Shown: positions 1 to 5,709 of the stretch, one piece after another | Layout of the letters: every line of letters begins with the position of its first letter | Position numbering within the stretch: the first letter of the stretch is position 1 | NCBI GenBank assembly: GCA_902492005.1 | Contig: CABUJV010000043.1 | Coordinates: 1-17,242 of the forward strand | Direction of reading: 5' to 3' | DNA length: 17,242 nt | From: an uncultured Eubacteriales bacterium | GTDB taxonomy: Bacteria > Bacillota > Clostridia > Oscillospirales > Oscillospiraceae | Notes under the pieces: generated by a model | The model's input: the letters and a program-made list of their open reading frames with translations, nothing else | What the model was told of the DNA's origin: nothing | Database searches by the model: none | Program-made: the position numbers and the translations under genes

Positions 1-325
1 CGATCTTGCGCACGTCCTCCTTGCTGATGGTGGCGACCTTGGTCTTGTTGGGGACGCCGGAGCCAGACTCGATGTTGCACGCCTTCTTGATGAGCACGGC
101 GGCGGGAGGGGTCTTGGTGATGAAGGTAAAGGAACGGTCGGCATAGACGGTGATGACCACGGGGATGATGAGGCCCACGTCATTCTTGGTCCGCTCGTTG
201 AACTCCTTGGTAAAGGCGGCGATGTTTACGCCGTGCTGGCCCAGGGCGGGACCGACGGGAGGAGCGGGAGTCGCCTTGCCGGCCGGAATCTGCAGTTTTA
301 CGTAACCAGTTACTTTCTGTGCCAC
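1..325 (-). CDS. rplK: 50S ribosomal protein L11 (N-terminal part; runs off the window)
   Basis: The reverse strand encodes the first 108 residues of L11, beginning MAQKVTGYVKLQIPAGKA and containing the conserved proline-rich PAPPVGPALGQHGVNI segment, followed by the DRSFTFITKTPPAAVL stretch. L11 binds the GTPase-associated centre of 23S rRNA and supports elongation factor action and the stringent response. The family is about 141 residues, so roughly the last 33 lie beyond base 1. The start is a GTG at 325-323, chosen because a perfect AGGAGG lies 8 nt upstream (334-339) and the protein then begins exactly as L11 does. It follows nusG by 90 nt, the usual Firmicute order, and L1 (rplA) would be expected next outside the window. 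No separate promoter is visible, so it is probably co-transcribed from the rpmG promoter. Confidence 0.96.
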   Translation of the reverse strand, partial: MAQKVTGYVKLQIPAGKATPAPPVGPALGQHGVNIAAFTKEFNERTKNDVGLIIPVVITVYADRSFTFITKTPPAAVLIKKACNIESGSGVPNKTKVATISKEDVRKI

Positions 326-359
326 AATGAGCACCTCCTACGAATAAATGTGGTCGGAC

Positions 360-411
360 GGAATCCGGTGCGGATTCCTCCCACGTGCGGGGGAAGGGCG
401 CGCAAGCGCCC
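360..411 (-). other. Twin hairpins between nusG and rplK
   Basis: The 90-nt gap holds two perfect stems. GGGCGC/GCGCCC pairs 396-401 with 406-411 (loop of 4), four bases after the nusG stop. GGAATCC/GGATTCC pairs 360-366 with 372-378 (loop of 5). Neither is followed by a T-run in the minus direction, so they look like mRNA processing, stability or pausing structures rather than an intrinsic terminator. This reading is inference; the stems themselves are plain in the sequence. Confidence 0.55.
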
Positions 412-415
412 GGTT

Positions 416-940
416 TCAGCTTTGGACGGGCTCCACCTGGTCCAGCTCCAGCTCTACCGGAGTCTCCCGGCCGAACATGGATACGACCACGCGGACCTTG
501 CTGCGGTCCAGATCGATCTCCTCCACGGTACCCAGGAAGGACTCCAGGGCGCCGTCGGTGATCTTGACGGTATCGCCGGCCGCATAGGCGACCACCACCT
601 CGCGTTTTTCCACTCCCAAGGCGGAAATCTCGTCCTCGGTGAGGGGGATGGCCTTGGTGCCGGAGCCCACAAAGCCGGTAACGCCGCGGACGTTGCGGAC
701 CAGATGCCAGGACTCGTCGGTCATGATCATCTTGACCAGCACATAGCCGGGAAACACCTTGCGCTCCACGACCTTGGGGCCGTTGTCGGTAATCTCGGTG
801 ACGGTCTCCAGGGGGATCTTCACCTCGTCGATGAGATCATGCATGTTGCGGTTTTCCACGTGCTTTTCAATGGTGGCCTTGACCGTGTTCTCATAACCGG
901 AATAGGTATGGACCACATACCACTTCGCGCTATCAGCCAT
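416..940 (-). CDS. nusG: Transcription termination/antitermination factor NusG
   Basis: A 174-residue protein, the normal size for the family. It has the NGN domain at the N-terminus (KWYVVHTYSGYENTVK, then KVFPGYVLVKM and WHLVRNVRGVTGFVG) and a C-terminal KOW domain (GDTVKITDGALESFLGTVEE to the end). NusG binds RNA polymerase and tunes pausing, Rho action and transcription-translation coupling. The start is the ATG at 940, giving MADSAKWYVV. A GGGAG lies about 7 nt upstream, and the open frame continues further upstream but without family similarity. It starts 10 nt after the secE stop and is followed by rplK, the classical secE-nusG-rplK order. Confidence 0.97.
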   Translation of the reverse strand: MADSAKWYVVHTYSGYENTVKATIEKHVENRNMHDLIDEVKIPLETVTEITDNGPKVVERKVFPGYVLVKMIMTDESWHLVRNVRGVTGFVGSGTKAIPLTEDEISALGVEKREVVVAYAAGDTVKITDGALESFLGTVEEIDLDRSKVRVVVSMFGRETPVELELDQVEPVQS

Positions 941-950
941 GACCCGCTCC

Positions 951-1268
951 CTAGGCCTTGCCGGCCAGAGCCAGCAGCGCACGCACGATGGCGCCGGCCA
1001 AGCCGTCAAAAATCCAGATGCAGGCGCCCACCACGATCACACATACGATGACGGTGACGGTGTTGTTCACGGTCTGCTTGCCGCTGGGCCAAACGACTTT
1101 TTTCAGTTCGCTCTTCATCTCGCGGAACCAGCGCCCGATGCGCTGAAAGATGCCGGGCTTGGACTTTTTATCGTCCTTCTTGTCCTTCTGAGCCTTCGCA
1201 GGCTTGCTGGGCGCGGTCTTCAGTTCCTCGTCCGTCGTGGCCTTTTCGATCTTCTCGTTCTCAGACAT
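951..1268 (-). CDS. secE: Preprotein translocase subunit SecE
   Basis: A 105-residue single-span SecE. The first half is charged and lysine-rich and probably disordered. It is followed by the conserved amphipathic segment WFREMKSELKKVVWPSGKQT and a C-terminal membrane span beginning near NTVTVIVCVIVVGACIWI. SecE clamps the SecY channel in the cytoplasmic membrane. The N-terminal extension is longer than in the shortest Firmicute SecE proteins, which is common in Clostridia. The start is the ATG at 1268 (MSENEKIEK) with an AAGAAGGG-type site about 9 nt upstream; the in-frame ATG further upstream lacks family similarity. It lies 41 nt after rpmG and 10 nt before nusG. Confidence 0.95.
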   Translation of the reverse strand: MSENEKIEKATTDEELKTAPSKPAKAQKDKKDDKKSKPGIFQRIGRWFREMKSELKKVVWPSGKQTVNNTVTVIVCVIVVGACIWIFDGLAGAIVRALLALAGKA

Positions 1269-1309
1269 TCCGTTACACCCTTCTTTCTTGTGACACTTCC
1301 GCAAGCTCA

Positions 1310-1474
1310 TCACTTAGTCTCGGTGTGGAGCGTGTGCTTTCTGCAGAAGGGGCAGTACTTGTTCCTCTCCAGACGGTCGGGGGTATTCTTCTTGTTCTTG
1401 TTGGTGACATAGTTGCGCTGCTTGCACTCGGAGCATCTCAGGGTGATCTTCACCCGCGCGCCGGCCTTTGCCAT
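1310..1474 (-). CDS. rpmG: 50S ribosomal protein L33, zinc-binding type
   Basis: A 54-residue gene beginning MAKAGARVKITLRCSECKQR and ending CPFCRKHTLHTETK. Two CxxC pairs (C14/C17 and C41/C44) form a zinc ribbon, so this is the zinc-containing (C+) form of L33 rather than the cysteine-free paralogue that many Firmicutes induce on zinc shortage. The start ATG at 1474 has AAGGAGG 9 nt upstream. It is the first gene of the rpmG-secE-nusG-rplK operon, preceded by a structured leader of about 220 nt. No zinc-responsive (Zur-type) operator was recognised in the leader. Confidence 0.95.
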   Translation of the reverse strand: MAKAGARVKITLRCSECKQRNYVTNKNKKNTPDRLERNKYCPFCRKHTLHTETK

Positions 1475-1512
1475 GTTTCGGCACCTCCTTTAATATATGA
1501 CCGCTTCCGGCC

Positions 1513-1534
1513 ATAAAAAACGCCGGACCCGGCC
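1513..1534 (-). terminator. Attenuator-like terminator in the rpmG leader
   Basis: On the minus strand the leader reads GCCGGGTCCGGC followed by GTTTTTTA. This is a short GC stem (4 to 5 bp, loop 2 to 4) plus a six-T run, ending about 40 nt upstream of the rpmG start codon. It has the form of a weak intrinsic terminator inside the 5' leader, so it could reduce or control entry into the operon. Function is inferred. Confidence 0.45.
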
Positions 1535-1539
1535 TTGTC

Positions 1540-1599
1540 TGCCGAATCCAGCAACGTAAGGCGCGCATAGGCGCCGAGACGTTACGGTGAGGATTCGGC
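1540..1599 (-). other. Long imperfect hairpin in the rpmG leader
   Basis: TGCCGAATCC and GGATTCGGCA form a perfect 10-bp outer stem. Inside it, on the minus strand, AACGT pairs with ACGTT and GGCGC with GCGCC around a CTATGC loop, with small internal loops between. The whole arm spans about 60 nt and sits just upstream of the attenuator-like terminator. I do not recognise it as a known riboswitch or r-protein leader. It could be a regulatory leader element or a stand-alone small RNA ending at the terminator. Confidence 0.55.
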
Positions 1600-1701
1600 A
1601 GCGTCTGCCTCCCTATGTCCGCCTGGGGCGGGGAAGGGTTTTGCCCGCATACACCGTAAAAATGCGCACAAAAAAAGAGCCCTTTTTCATAGGTAAAATT
1701 A

Positions 1702-1730
1702 GAATACCATATCTGACGGAAAAGGTCAAG
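1702..1730 (-). promoter_or_regulatory. Promoter of rpmG-secE-nusG-rplK
   Basis: On the minus strand, TTGACC (1730-1725), 17 nt, then TATTCT (1707-1702): five of six -35 bases and four of six -10 bases at ideal spacing. The predicted start near 1695 gives a leader of about 220 nt before rpmG. The -35 box is only 11 bp from the -35 box of the divergent ruvX promoter. Confidence 0.75.
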
Positions 1731-1741
1731 GGGAATTTTCA

Positions 1742-1770
1742 TTGACAATCCGGGTATTTGCCATGATAAT
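1742..1770 (+). promoter_or_regulatory. Promoter of ruvX
   Basis: A perfect TTGACA (1742-1747), 17 nt, then GATAAT (1765-1770), an almost consensus sigma-A promoter. Transcription should start near 1777, so the ruvX ribosome binding site at 1779-1784 sits at the very 5' end of the mRNA. Confidence 0.75.
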
Positions 1771-1791
1771 GGAGGCAAAAGGAGTGAAATG

Positions 1792-2217
1792 ATGCGTATC
1801 ATGGCAATCGACTACGGCGACGCCCGAACGGGCATCGCCATTTCAGATGCGACCGGCCAGCTGGCAGGGTACACCGCGGTGATCCAAAGCCGCAGGCCGG
1901 AGATTGTGGCGGAGGAGATTGCACGGCTGGTCCGGACGCACGGCGTGGAGGAGCTGGTCCTGGGCTTTCCAAGGAACATGGACGGCACCGAGGGCCCGCG
2001 GGCGGAGCGGTATCGGGCCTTTGCCGGGCGGGTGGCCGGGGCGTCGGGACTGACGCCGGTGCTCTGGGATGAGCGCCTCACCACCATTGAGGCTCACGCC
2101 ATCCTCCATGCCGGCGGGAAGAAGATGAAGAGCCACAAAAAAAACGTGGACGCGGTGGCGGCTGCGCTGATTCTGGAGGGGTATTTGACCAGAAAGCGGA
2201 TAGAGACCCGGGAGTGA
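1792..2217 (+). CDS. ruvX: Putative pre-16S rRNA nuclease / Holliday junction resolvase-like protein (YqgF)
   Basis: A 141-residue RNase H-fold protein of the YqgF/RuvX family. The first strand carries MAIDYGDARTGIAIS with the metal-binding aspartate, followed by ELVLGFPRNMDGTEGP, WDERLTT, and a C-terminal DAVAAALILEGYL with the last acidic residue. E. coli YqgF matures the 5' end of 16S rRNA; the family was earlier proposed to resolve Holliday junctions. GGAG at 1781-1784 is 7 nt from the ATG at 1792 and only 4 nt from the ATG at 1789, so I prefer 1792, which shortens the protein by one methionine. It has a strong promoter of its own and ends 27 nt from the convergent TSUP gene. In Bacilli a DUF1292 gene commonly follows ruvX; here that gene lies about 4 kb away. 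Confidence 0.93.
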   Translation: MRIMAIDYGDARTGIAISDATGQLAGYTAVIQSRRPEIVAEEIARLVRTHGVEELVLGFPRNMDGTEGPRAERYRAFAGRVAGASGLTPVLWDERLTTIEAHAILHAGGKKMKSHKKNVDAVAAALILEGYLTRKRIETRE

Positions 2218-2244
2218 CGGCTGCATCCGCGTTGAGCGGCGGCG

Positions 2245-2667
2245 CTACGCCGATTCTGGAGGGGGCTTTGCCCCGGAGCCGGGCCCGGGACCGCCGGAAC
2301 CGGACTCCTTTGGAGCCCTCCGGAACAGTTCCGTCACGCCGATATAGAGCAGGAAGGCCCCGAAAAAGCGCCGGAGCAGGGTCACGTCCAGGGCGGTGGC
2401 CACCCAGGCGGCCAGGGCGGTGCCGGCCAGCCCAGCCGCGATGGCGGGGAGGGCGGAGGACTTGTCCACGTAACCGTTTTTTAGGTGGGCGGGCAGCGCG
2501 GTGGCGGCGGTAGGGAGGAAGTAGAGCAGATTGATACCCTGGGCCAGATGCTGCTCCACCCCGGCAAAGGCGGTCATGTAGATCAGCAGCAGGGTGCCGC
2601 CTCCCACGCCGAAGCCGGAGAGGACGCCGGTGGCGGCGCCGGCCAGGACCGGGACGAGCCAGCTCAC
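2245..2667 (-). CDS. Half-size TSUP family (TauE/SafE) membrane protein, second copy
   Basis: A 140-residue membrane protein with about four spans and the glycine-rich family signature near the N-terminus (GVLSGFGVGGGTLLLIYM). TSUP proteins are proposed exporters of sulfite, sulfoacetate or related organosulfur anions; the substrate here cannot be told from sequence. Full-length members have two homologous halves of four spans in one chain of about 250 residues, so this is one half. Its GTG start at 2667 overlaps the stop of the preceding half by 4 nt (GTGA) and has no clear ribosome binding site, which points to translational coupling and equimolar partner halves. The C-terminal 20 or so residues are Gly/Pro-rich and probably disordered. 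It converges with ruvX, with only 27 nt between. Confidence 0.82.
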   Translation of the reverse strand: MSWLVPVLAGAATGVLSGFGVGGGTLLLIYMTAFAGVEQHLAQGINLLYFLPTAATALPAHLKNGYVDKSSALPAIAAGLAGTALAAWVATALDVTLLRRFFGAFLLYIGVTELFRRAPKESGSGGPGPGSGAKPPPESA

Positions 2668-3032
2668 AGGCCGAACAGCGACTTTGCGCCGCCGTAGAGG
2701 ATGAGCAGGGCGAAGGCCCGGCGCAGCCAGGTCATGTTGATCCGGCGGAACAGCTTACCGCCTGCCCAGCCGCCGATGAGACCGCCCGCCAGATAGGGGA
2801 GCGCGGCCGTCAGGTCCAGTCCGCCCCGAAAAAAGTAGATGATGGAGGACAGAAGGCACAGCGGCAGGATGACAGCCACCGAGGTGGCAAAGGCCCGCCG
2901 CTGGTCCAGCCCACACCGCCGGGTGAGCAGGGGGACCAGCACCATGCCGCCTCCGCCTCCGAAAAAGCCGTTGGCGATGCCGGCCAGCCCGCCCGCTACC
3001 GCGGGAGCCAGCCAGGCTCGTTTCTGTTTCAT
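2664..3032 (-). CDS. Half-size TSUP family (TauE/SafE) membrane protein, first copy
   Basis: A 122-residue protein with about four membrane spans and the family glycine motif (GLAGIANGFFGGGGGMVLVPLL), followed by the ATSVAVILPLCLLSSIIYF span. It is homologous to the next gene, and together they equal a normal eight-span transporter. I chose the ATG at 3032 (MKQKRAWL) because a GGGGGG purine run lies 9 nt upstream; the ATG nine bases earlier directly abuts that run, which is too close. The purine run is the 3' arm of an 8-bp hairpin. The gene lies 75 nt after tcdA with no obvious promoter in the gap, so it may be expressed by read-through from tcdA. Confidence 0.8.
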   Translation of the reverse strand: MKQKRAWLAPAVAGGLAGIANGFFGGGGGMVLVPLLTRRCGLDQRRAFATSVAVILPLCLLSSIIYFFRGGLDLTAALPYLAGGLIGGWAGGKLFRRINMTWLRRAFALLILYGGAKSLFGL

Positions 3033-3034
3033 AA

Positions 3035-3075
3035 AAACCATCCCCCCATGGGCCTTAGTTTGCCGGCGGGGGGAT
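3035..3075 (-). promoter_or_regulatory. Hairpin covering the ribosome binding site of the first TSUP gene
   Basis: On the minus strand ATCCCCCC (3075-3068) pairs perfectly with GGGGGGAT (3047-3040) around a 20-nt loop, followed by GGTTTTTATG, in which ATG is the start codon. The stem hides the only Shine-Dalgarno-like purines and has a five-T tail, so it could be a weak terminator for tcdA, an RBS-sequestering switch, or both. Confidence 0.5.
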
Positions 3076-3107
3076 ATTTTATTCCCTGCACAGGAAGAAG
3101 ACGGCTA

Positions 3108-3821
3108 TTACCGGATGCCGGTCAGATCCTTGACCACCTCGCCGGCCAGCAGCAGCCCGGCGGTGGCAGGGACCCACACCACGCTGGCCGGGACGCTGCG
3201 GCGGCCGGGGGGCGGGGACTCCGGCTGAGCGGTCCTGCGGGCCTCCTCCGGGGACCAGACCACCTTGTGGTGGCGGATGCCCCGCCGGCGCAGCTCTCTG
3301 CGGACTACCCGGGCCAGCGGGCAGCCCTCGGTCTTTTCAATATCGCTGACCCGGAGCAGAGAGGCGTCCAGCTTGTTGCCGGTGCCCAAGGCGGAGAGGA
3401 TGGGAATCTGCCGCTCCAGAGCGGTCTGGATCAGGTCCAGCTTGCAGGATACCAGGTCGATGGCGTCCACGATATAGTCAAACTGCCCTGCGAAAAATTC
3501 CTCCCGGCTCTCGGCGGAATAGCGGAAGGAGAGGGGAGTGACCCGGCACGCGGGGTTGACGTCCCGGACCCGGGCGGCCATGGCCTGGGCTTTGGGCTGA
3601 TCCAGGGTGGAGTGGAGCGCCTCGGCCTGACGGTTCAGGTTGGAGAGCCCCACCGTGTCGTGGTCGGCCAGAGTGAGGGCCCCCACGCCGGTGCGGGCCA
3701 GTGCCTCAGCGCACCAGCTGCCCACGCCGCCCAGGCCCAGCACAGCCACATGGGCGCCGGCCAGAACCGACATGGCTTCGGGGCCCAGCAGCATCTCGGC
3801 CCGGAGAAACTGTTCCGACAT
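3108..3821 (-). CDS. tcdA: tRNA threonylcarbamoyladenosine dehydratase
   Basis: A 237-residue E1/ThiF/MoeB-fold enzyme of the TcdA (CsdL) family, which uses ATP to dehydrate N6-threonylcarbamoyladenosine at position 37 of ANN-decoding tRNAs to the cyclic form. Visible signatures are the nucleotide-binding VLGLGGVGSW near residue 28, DHDTVGLSNLNRQ near 53, the DYIVDAIDLVSCK segment, and the family-typical KTEGCPLARVVRRELRRRGI. The protein lacks the zinc-binding CxxC pairs of MoeB, consistent with TcdA. The start ATG at 3821 has GGAGG 7 nt upstream. It lies 66 nt after the foldase gene, with a perfect 13-bp hairpin terminator inside that gap, and no promoter is evident between terminator and gene. 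Confidence 0.92.
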   Translation of the reverse strand: MSEQFLRAEMLLGPEAMSVLAGAHVAVLGLGGVGSWCAEALARTGVGALTLADHDTVGLSNLNRQAEALHSTLDQPKAQAMAARVRDVNPACRVTPLSFRYSAESREEFFAGQFDYIVDAIDLVSCKLDLIQTALERQIPILSALGTGNKLDASLLRVSDIEKTEGCPLARVVRRELRRRGIRHHKVVWSPEEARRTAQPESPPPGRRSVPASVVWVPATAGLLLAGEVVKDLTGIR

Positions 3822-3838
3822 AAGATCGCCTCCAGGAT

Positions 3839-3874
3839 AAAAGTTCCCGCAGAGGCTGACACCTCTGCGGGAAC
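3839..3874 (-). terminator. Intrinsic terminator after the parvulin gene
   Basis: GTTCCCGCAGAGG and CCTCTGCGGGAAC form a perfect 13-bp stem (3862-3874 with 3843-3855) with a 6-nt loop, followed on the minus strand by TTTTATCC. The T-run is short, and the tcdA ribosome binding site begins only a few bases later, so partial read-through into tcdA is likely. Confidence 0.8.
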
Positions 3875-3887
3875 CGCGGTATGGGAG

Positions 3888-5516
3888 TTAACCGATGACC
3901 TTGGCCATGCCCTTTTCCACCGCGGCGGCGGGGTAGGAGGGCATCCGGCTCTCGATCCACGCATTGGTGTCGGCGCTGGACAGGGCGGACTGGACGGTGT
4001 TCTTCCAGACCAGGGGGCCCCAATCCTGGAAGTAGATCAGGTGATAGCCCCACTGGCTGCTCTGGGTGTTCTGGATAACGCCCAGATCGCCGTTCTGGCG
4101 GCTCTCATCCAGGCACCAGTTTTTGAAGTCGGCGAAGAAGCTGGTGGACTGGGCCACCTCGTAGTAGCCGCCGTTGGTGTTGGAGCCGGGGTCCTCGGAA
4201 TAGGCCTCCGCCAGCTTAGCGAAGGAGTCGGCCGTCCGGTCGCCGGCCTCGAACTCGGCCTGGATCGACTCGATCTTGGCCTTGGCGGCGGCGTACTGCT
4301 CCTCGGTGGGCTCGGGCGTGGTGGTGGTGCCGTCCTCGTTCTGGACGGGCTCACCGGTCTCGGCCATGACCAGGATATGGCGGATATCGGCGGAATAGTG
4401 GGTTGTATCATCCAGCCAGCGGCCGTGGAACTGGAGCACATAGTAGCCGCTGCTGCTCTCCACCACGGTGACGTCGCCGTCCTTACGGGCGGAGTCGGTC
4501 AGCCATTCGGCGTAGTCATAGGAGGCGACGGCGCTGCCCAGCCGGGTCTGCCGGTTGTAGTCGGGGTCGTCATAGCTGGCCTTGGCGTCCTCGGCGGCGT
4601 AGTCCTTGGCGGCGGCATTGAACGCCTCGCCGTCCTGGAGCCGGCGCAGCATGGCGTCGGCTTGCGTCTTGGCCAGGCCCATGGAGGCGGCCTTCTCCTC
4701 GTCGGTAGCCTCCACGGTGTTGCCGTCCGCGTCCGTCTTGACGGCGGGGGCGCCGCTGATATAGAAGGCCCGGAAGTCGAAGGTATCTATGGTATCGGCG
4801 TGCTCCTGGTAGTAGGCGGTCAGGTCCTCATCAGAGTAGGCGAGACTATCCTGATAGTGCTGGGCGTACTCACTGGCCAGGGTGGAGTTGGTGAGATGCT
4901 CGCGGAAGGTGCTTTCGGTCATATAGGGGCCGTAGACCGCCCGCAGATAGGCGGCCAGCGTATAGCCGTAATCGGTGGCGGACTGCTTGTAGCTGGTGAC
5001 GGACGCCTCGACGCTCTGCTTTCCCGCGTCGGAGAGGGCATAGCCGGCCTCGGCGGCGGCGTCGCACAGCAGGGCCTCGTTCTGCAGGGCCTCCAGAGCC
5101 CGGTCCTGGAAGACCTGGGCGTAGGTCTGCCCAGCCTCGGCGGTGAGTCCCAGATAGAGGCTCAGGTTTTGGGCGGTGTTCTCGTCGATGGTCTGCTGGT
5201 CGTCGGCCAGGGAGGTGCTGTAGGTGACCAGGCCGTAGTTGGCGTAGCTGCGGATGGTCTGCTTGGCGTTGTAGTAGTAGAAGGCCACGTCACCGACGGT
5301 GTACTGCCTGTCGCCCACGGTGGCGGCTGCGGTGCGCCGCTGGAAGAAGTTCGAATTCCAAACCAGCAGCGCGATGACCAGGACGGCGCAGACAATGCCG
5401 ATGACGGTGTAGAGGATCTTCTTGCTGCGGGCCTTCTGGGCCTCCTCCGCCTGGCGGCGCTGCTTCTCGCCGAGACCGTCGCCCTGACGCTGCTTTTTTT
5501 CTCTGGATGCGCTCAT
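3888..5516 (-). CDS. Membrane-anchored peptidyl-prolyl isomerase (parvulin/PrsA-SurA type foldase)
   Basis: A 542-residue protein: a charged Lys/Arg/Gln-rich cytoplasmic tail (1-32), one membrane span at about 34-54 (KILYTVIGIVCAVLVIALLV), a long SurA-like helical chaperone region (about 75-370), and a C-terminal PpiC-type rotamase domain (about 375-510). The rotamase domain shows DIRHILVMAE, FAKLAEAYSEDPGSNTNGGY and SQWGYHLIYF. A second, degenerate parvulin-like unit seems to precede it, with AFNAAAKDYA and SSGYYVLQFHGRW at about 290-365. No lipobox cysteine follows the span, so it is held by an uncleaved anchor rather than by lipid as in Bacillus PrsA. It should fold secreted proteins outside the membrane. 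The ATG at 5516 is preferred over a GTG 33 nt upstream because the promoter's predicted start falls at that GTG. Confidence 0.88.
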   Translation of the reverse strand: MSASREKKQRQGDGLGEKQRRQAEEAQKARSKKILYTVIGIVCAVLVIALLVWNSNFFQRRTAAATVGDRQYTVGDVAFYYYNAKQTIRSYANYGLVTYSTSLADDQQTIDENTAQNLSLYLGLTAEAGQTYAQVFQDRALEALQNEALLCDAAAEAGYALSDAGKQSVEASVTSYKQSATDYGYTLAAYLRAVYGPYMTESTFREHLTNSTLASEYAQHYQDSLAYSDEDLTAYYQEHADTIDTFDFRAFYISGAPAVKTDADGNTVEATDEEKAASMGLAKTQADAMLRRLQDGEAFNAAAKDYAAEDAKASYDDPDYNRQTRLGSAVASYDYAEWLTDSARKDGDVTVVESSSGYYVLQFHGRWLDDTTHYSADIRHILVMAETGEPVQNEDGTTTTPEPTEEQYAAAKAKIESIQAEFEAGDRTADSFAKLAEAYSEDPGSNTNGGYYEVAQSTSFFADFKNWCLDESRQNGDLGVIQNTQSSQWGYHLIYFQDWGPLVWKNTVQSALSSADTNAWIESRMPSYPAAAVEKGMAKVIG

Positions 5517-5557
5517 GTATTTCAGTCCTCTCGTTGTTGTTCGGTACACATCAGTGC

Positions 5558-5586
5558 ATTATACAGGATATGGACATGGCTTTCAA
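5558..5586 (-). promoter_or_regulatory. Promoter of the parvulin foldase gene
   Basis: On the minus strand, TTGAAA (5586-5581), 17 nt, then a perfect TATAAT (5563-5558) preceded by TG (extended -10). The start should fall near 5550, leaving a leader of about 35 nt to the ATG at 5516. Confidence 0.78.
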
Positions 5587-5663
5587 GTCTAAAAACACGC
5601 CCTGGGCGGAGGGAACGCCGATATTTTACAGAACGTTCAAAATATCTTTTCCCGTTTGGGCAA

Positions 5664-5700
5664 CAAAAATCCGCCTTTATCGTCCATGGATAAAGACGGA
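5664..5700 (-). terminator. Intrinsic terminator downstream of the 6S-like RNA
   Basis: On the minus strand TCCGTCTTTATC pairs with GATAAAGGCGGA (5689-5700 with 5670-5681; one G-U pair) around a 7-nt loop, followed by TTTTTG. On the plus strand the same position is a C-A mismatch and no T-run follows, so it acts in the minus direction. It lies about 10 nt past the T-rich 3' end of the RNA gene. Confidence 0.72.
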
Positions 5701-5709
5701 GAAAAGAAA

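Noticed and set aside
233..1051. A 272-codon plus-strand frame over rplK-nusG-secE
   Set aside because: It is antisense to three conserved genes in conserved order.
1314..1802. A 162-codon minus-strand frame over the rpmG leader
   Set aside because: It covers rpmG in another frame, both divergent promoters and the leader hairpin. It has no family resemblance or ribosome binding site.
3048..5693. An 881-codon open frame on the plus strand
   Set aside because: It is antisense to tcdA and the foldase, both with clear family motifs, promoters and a terminator. Its Gly/Leu/Val-biased content is what GC-rich antisense reading gives, and it crosses the terminator at 3843-3874 and two gene ends.
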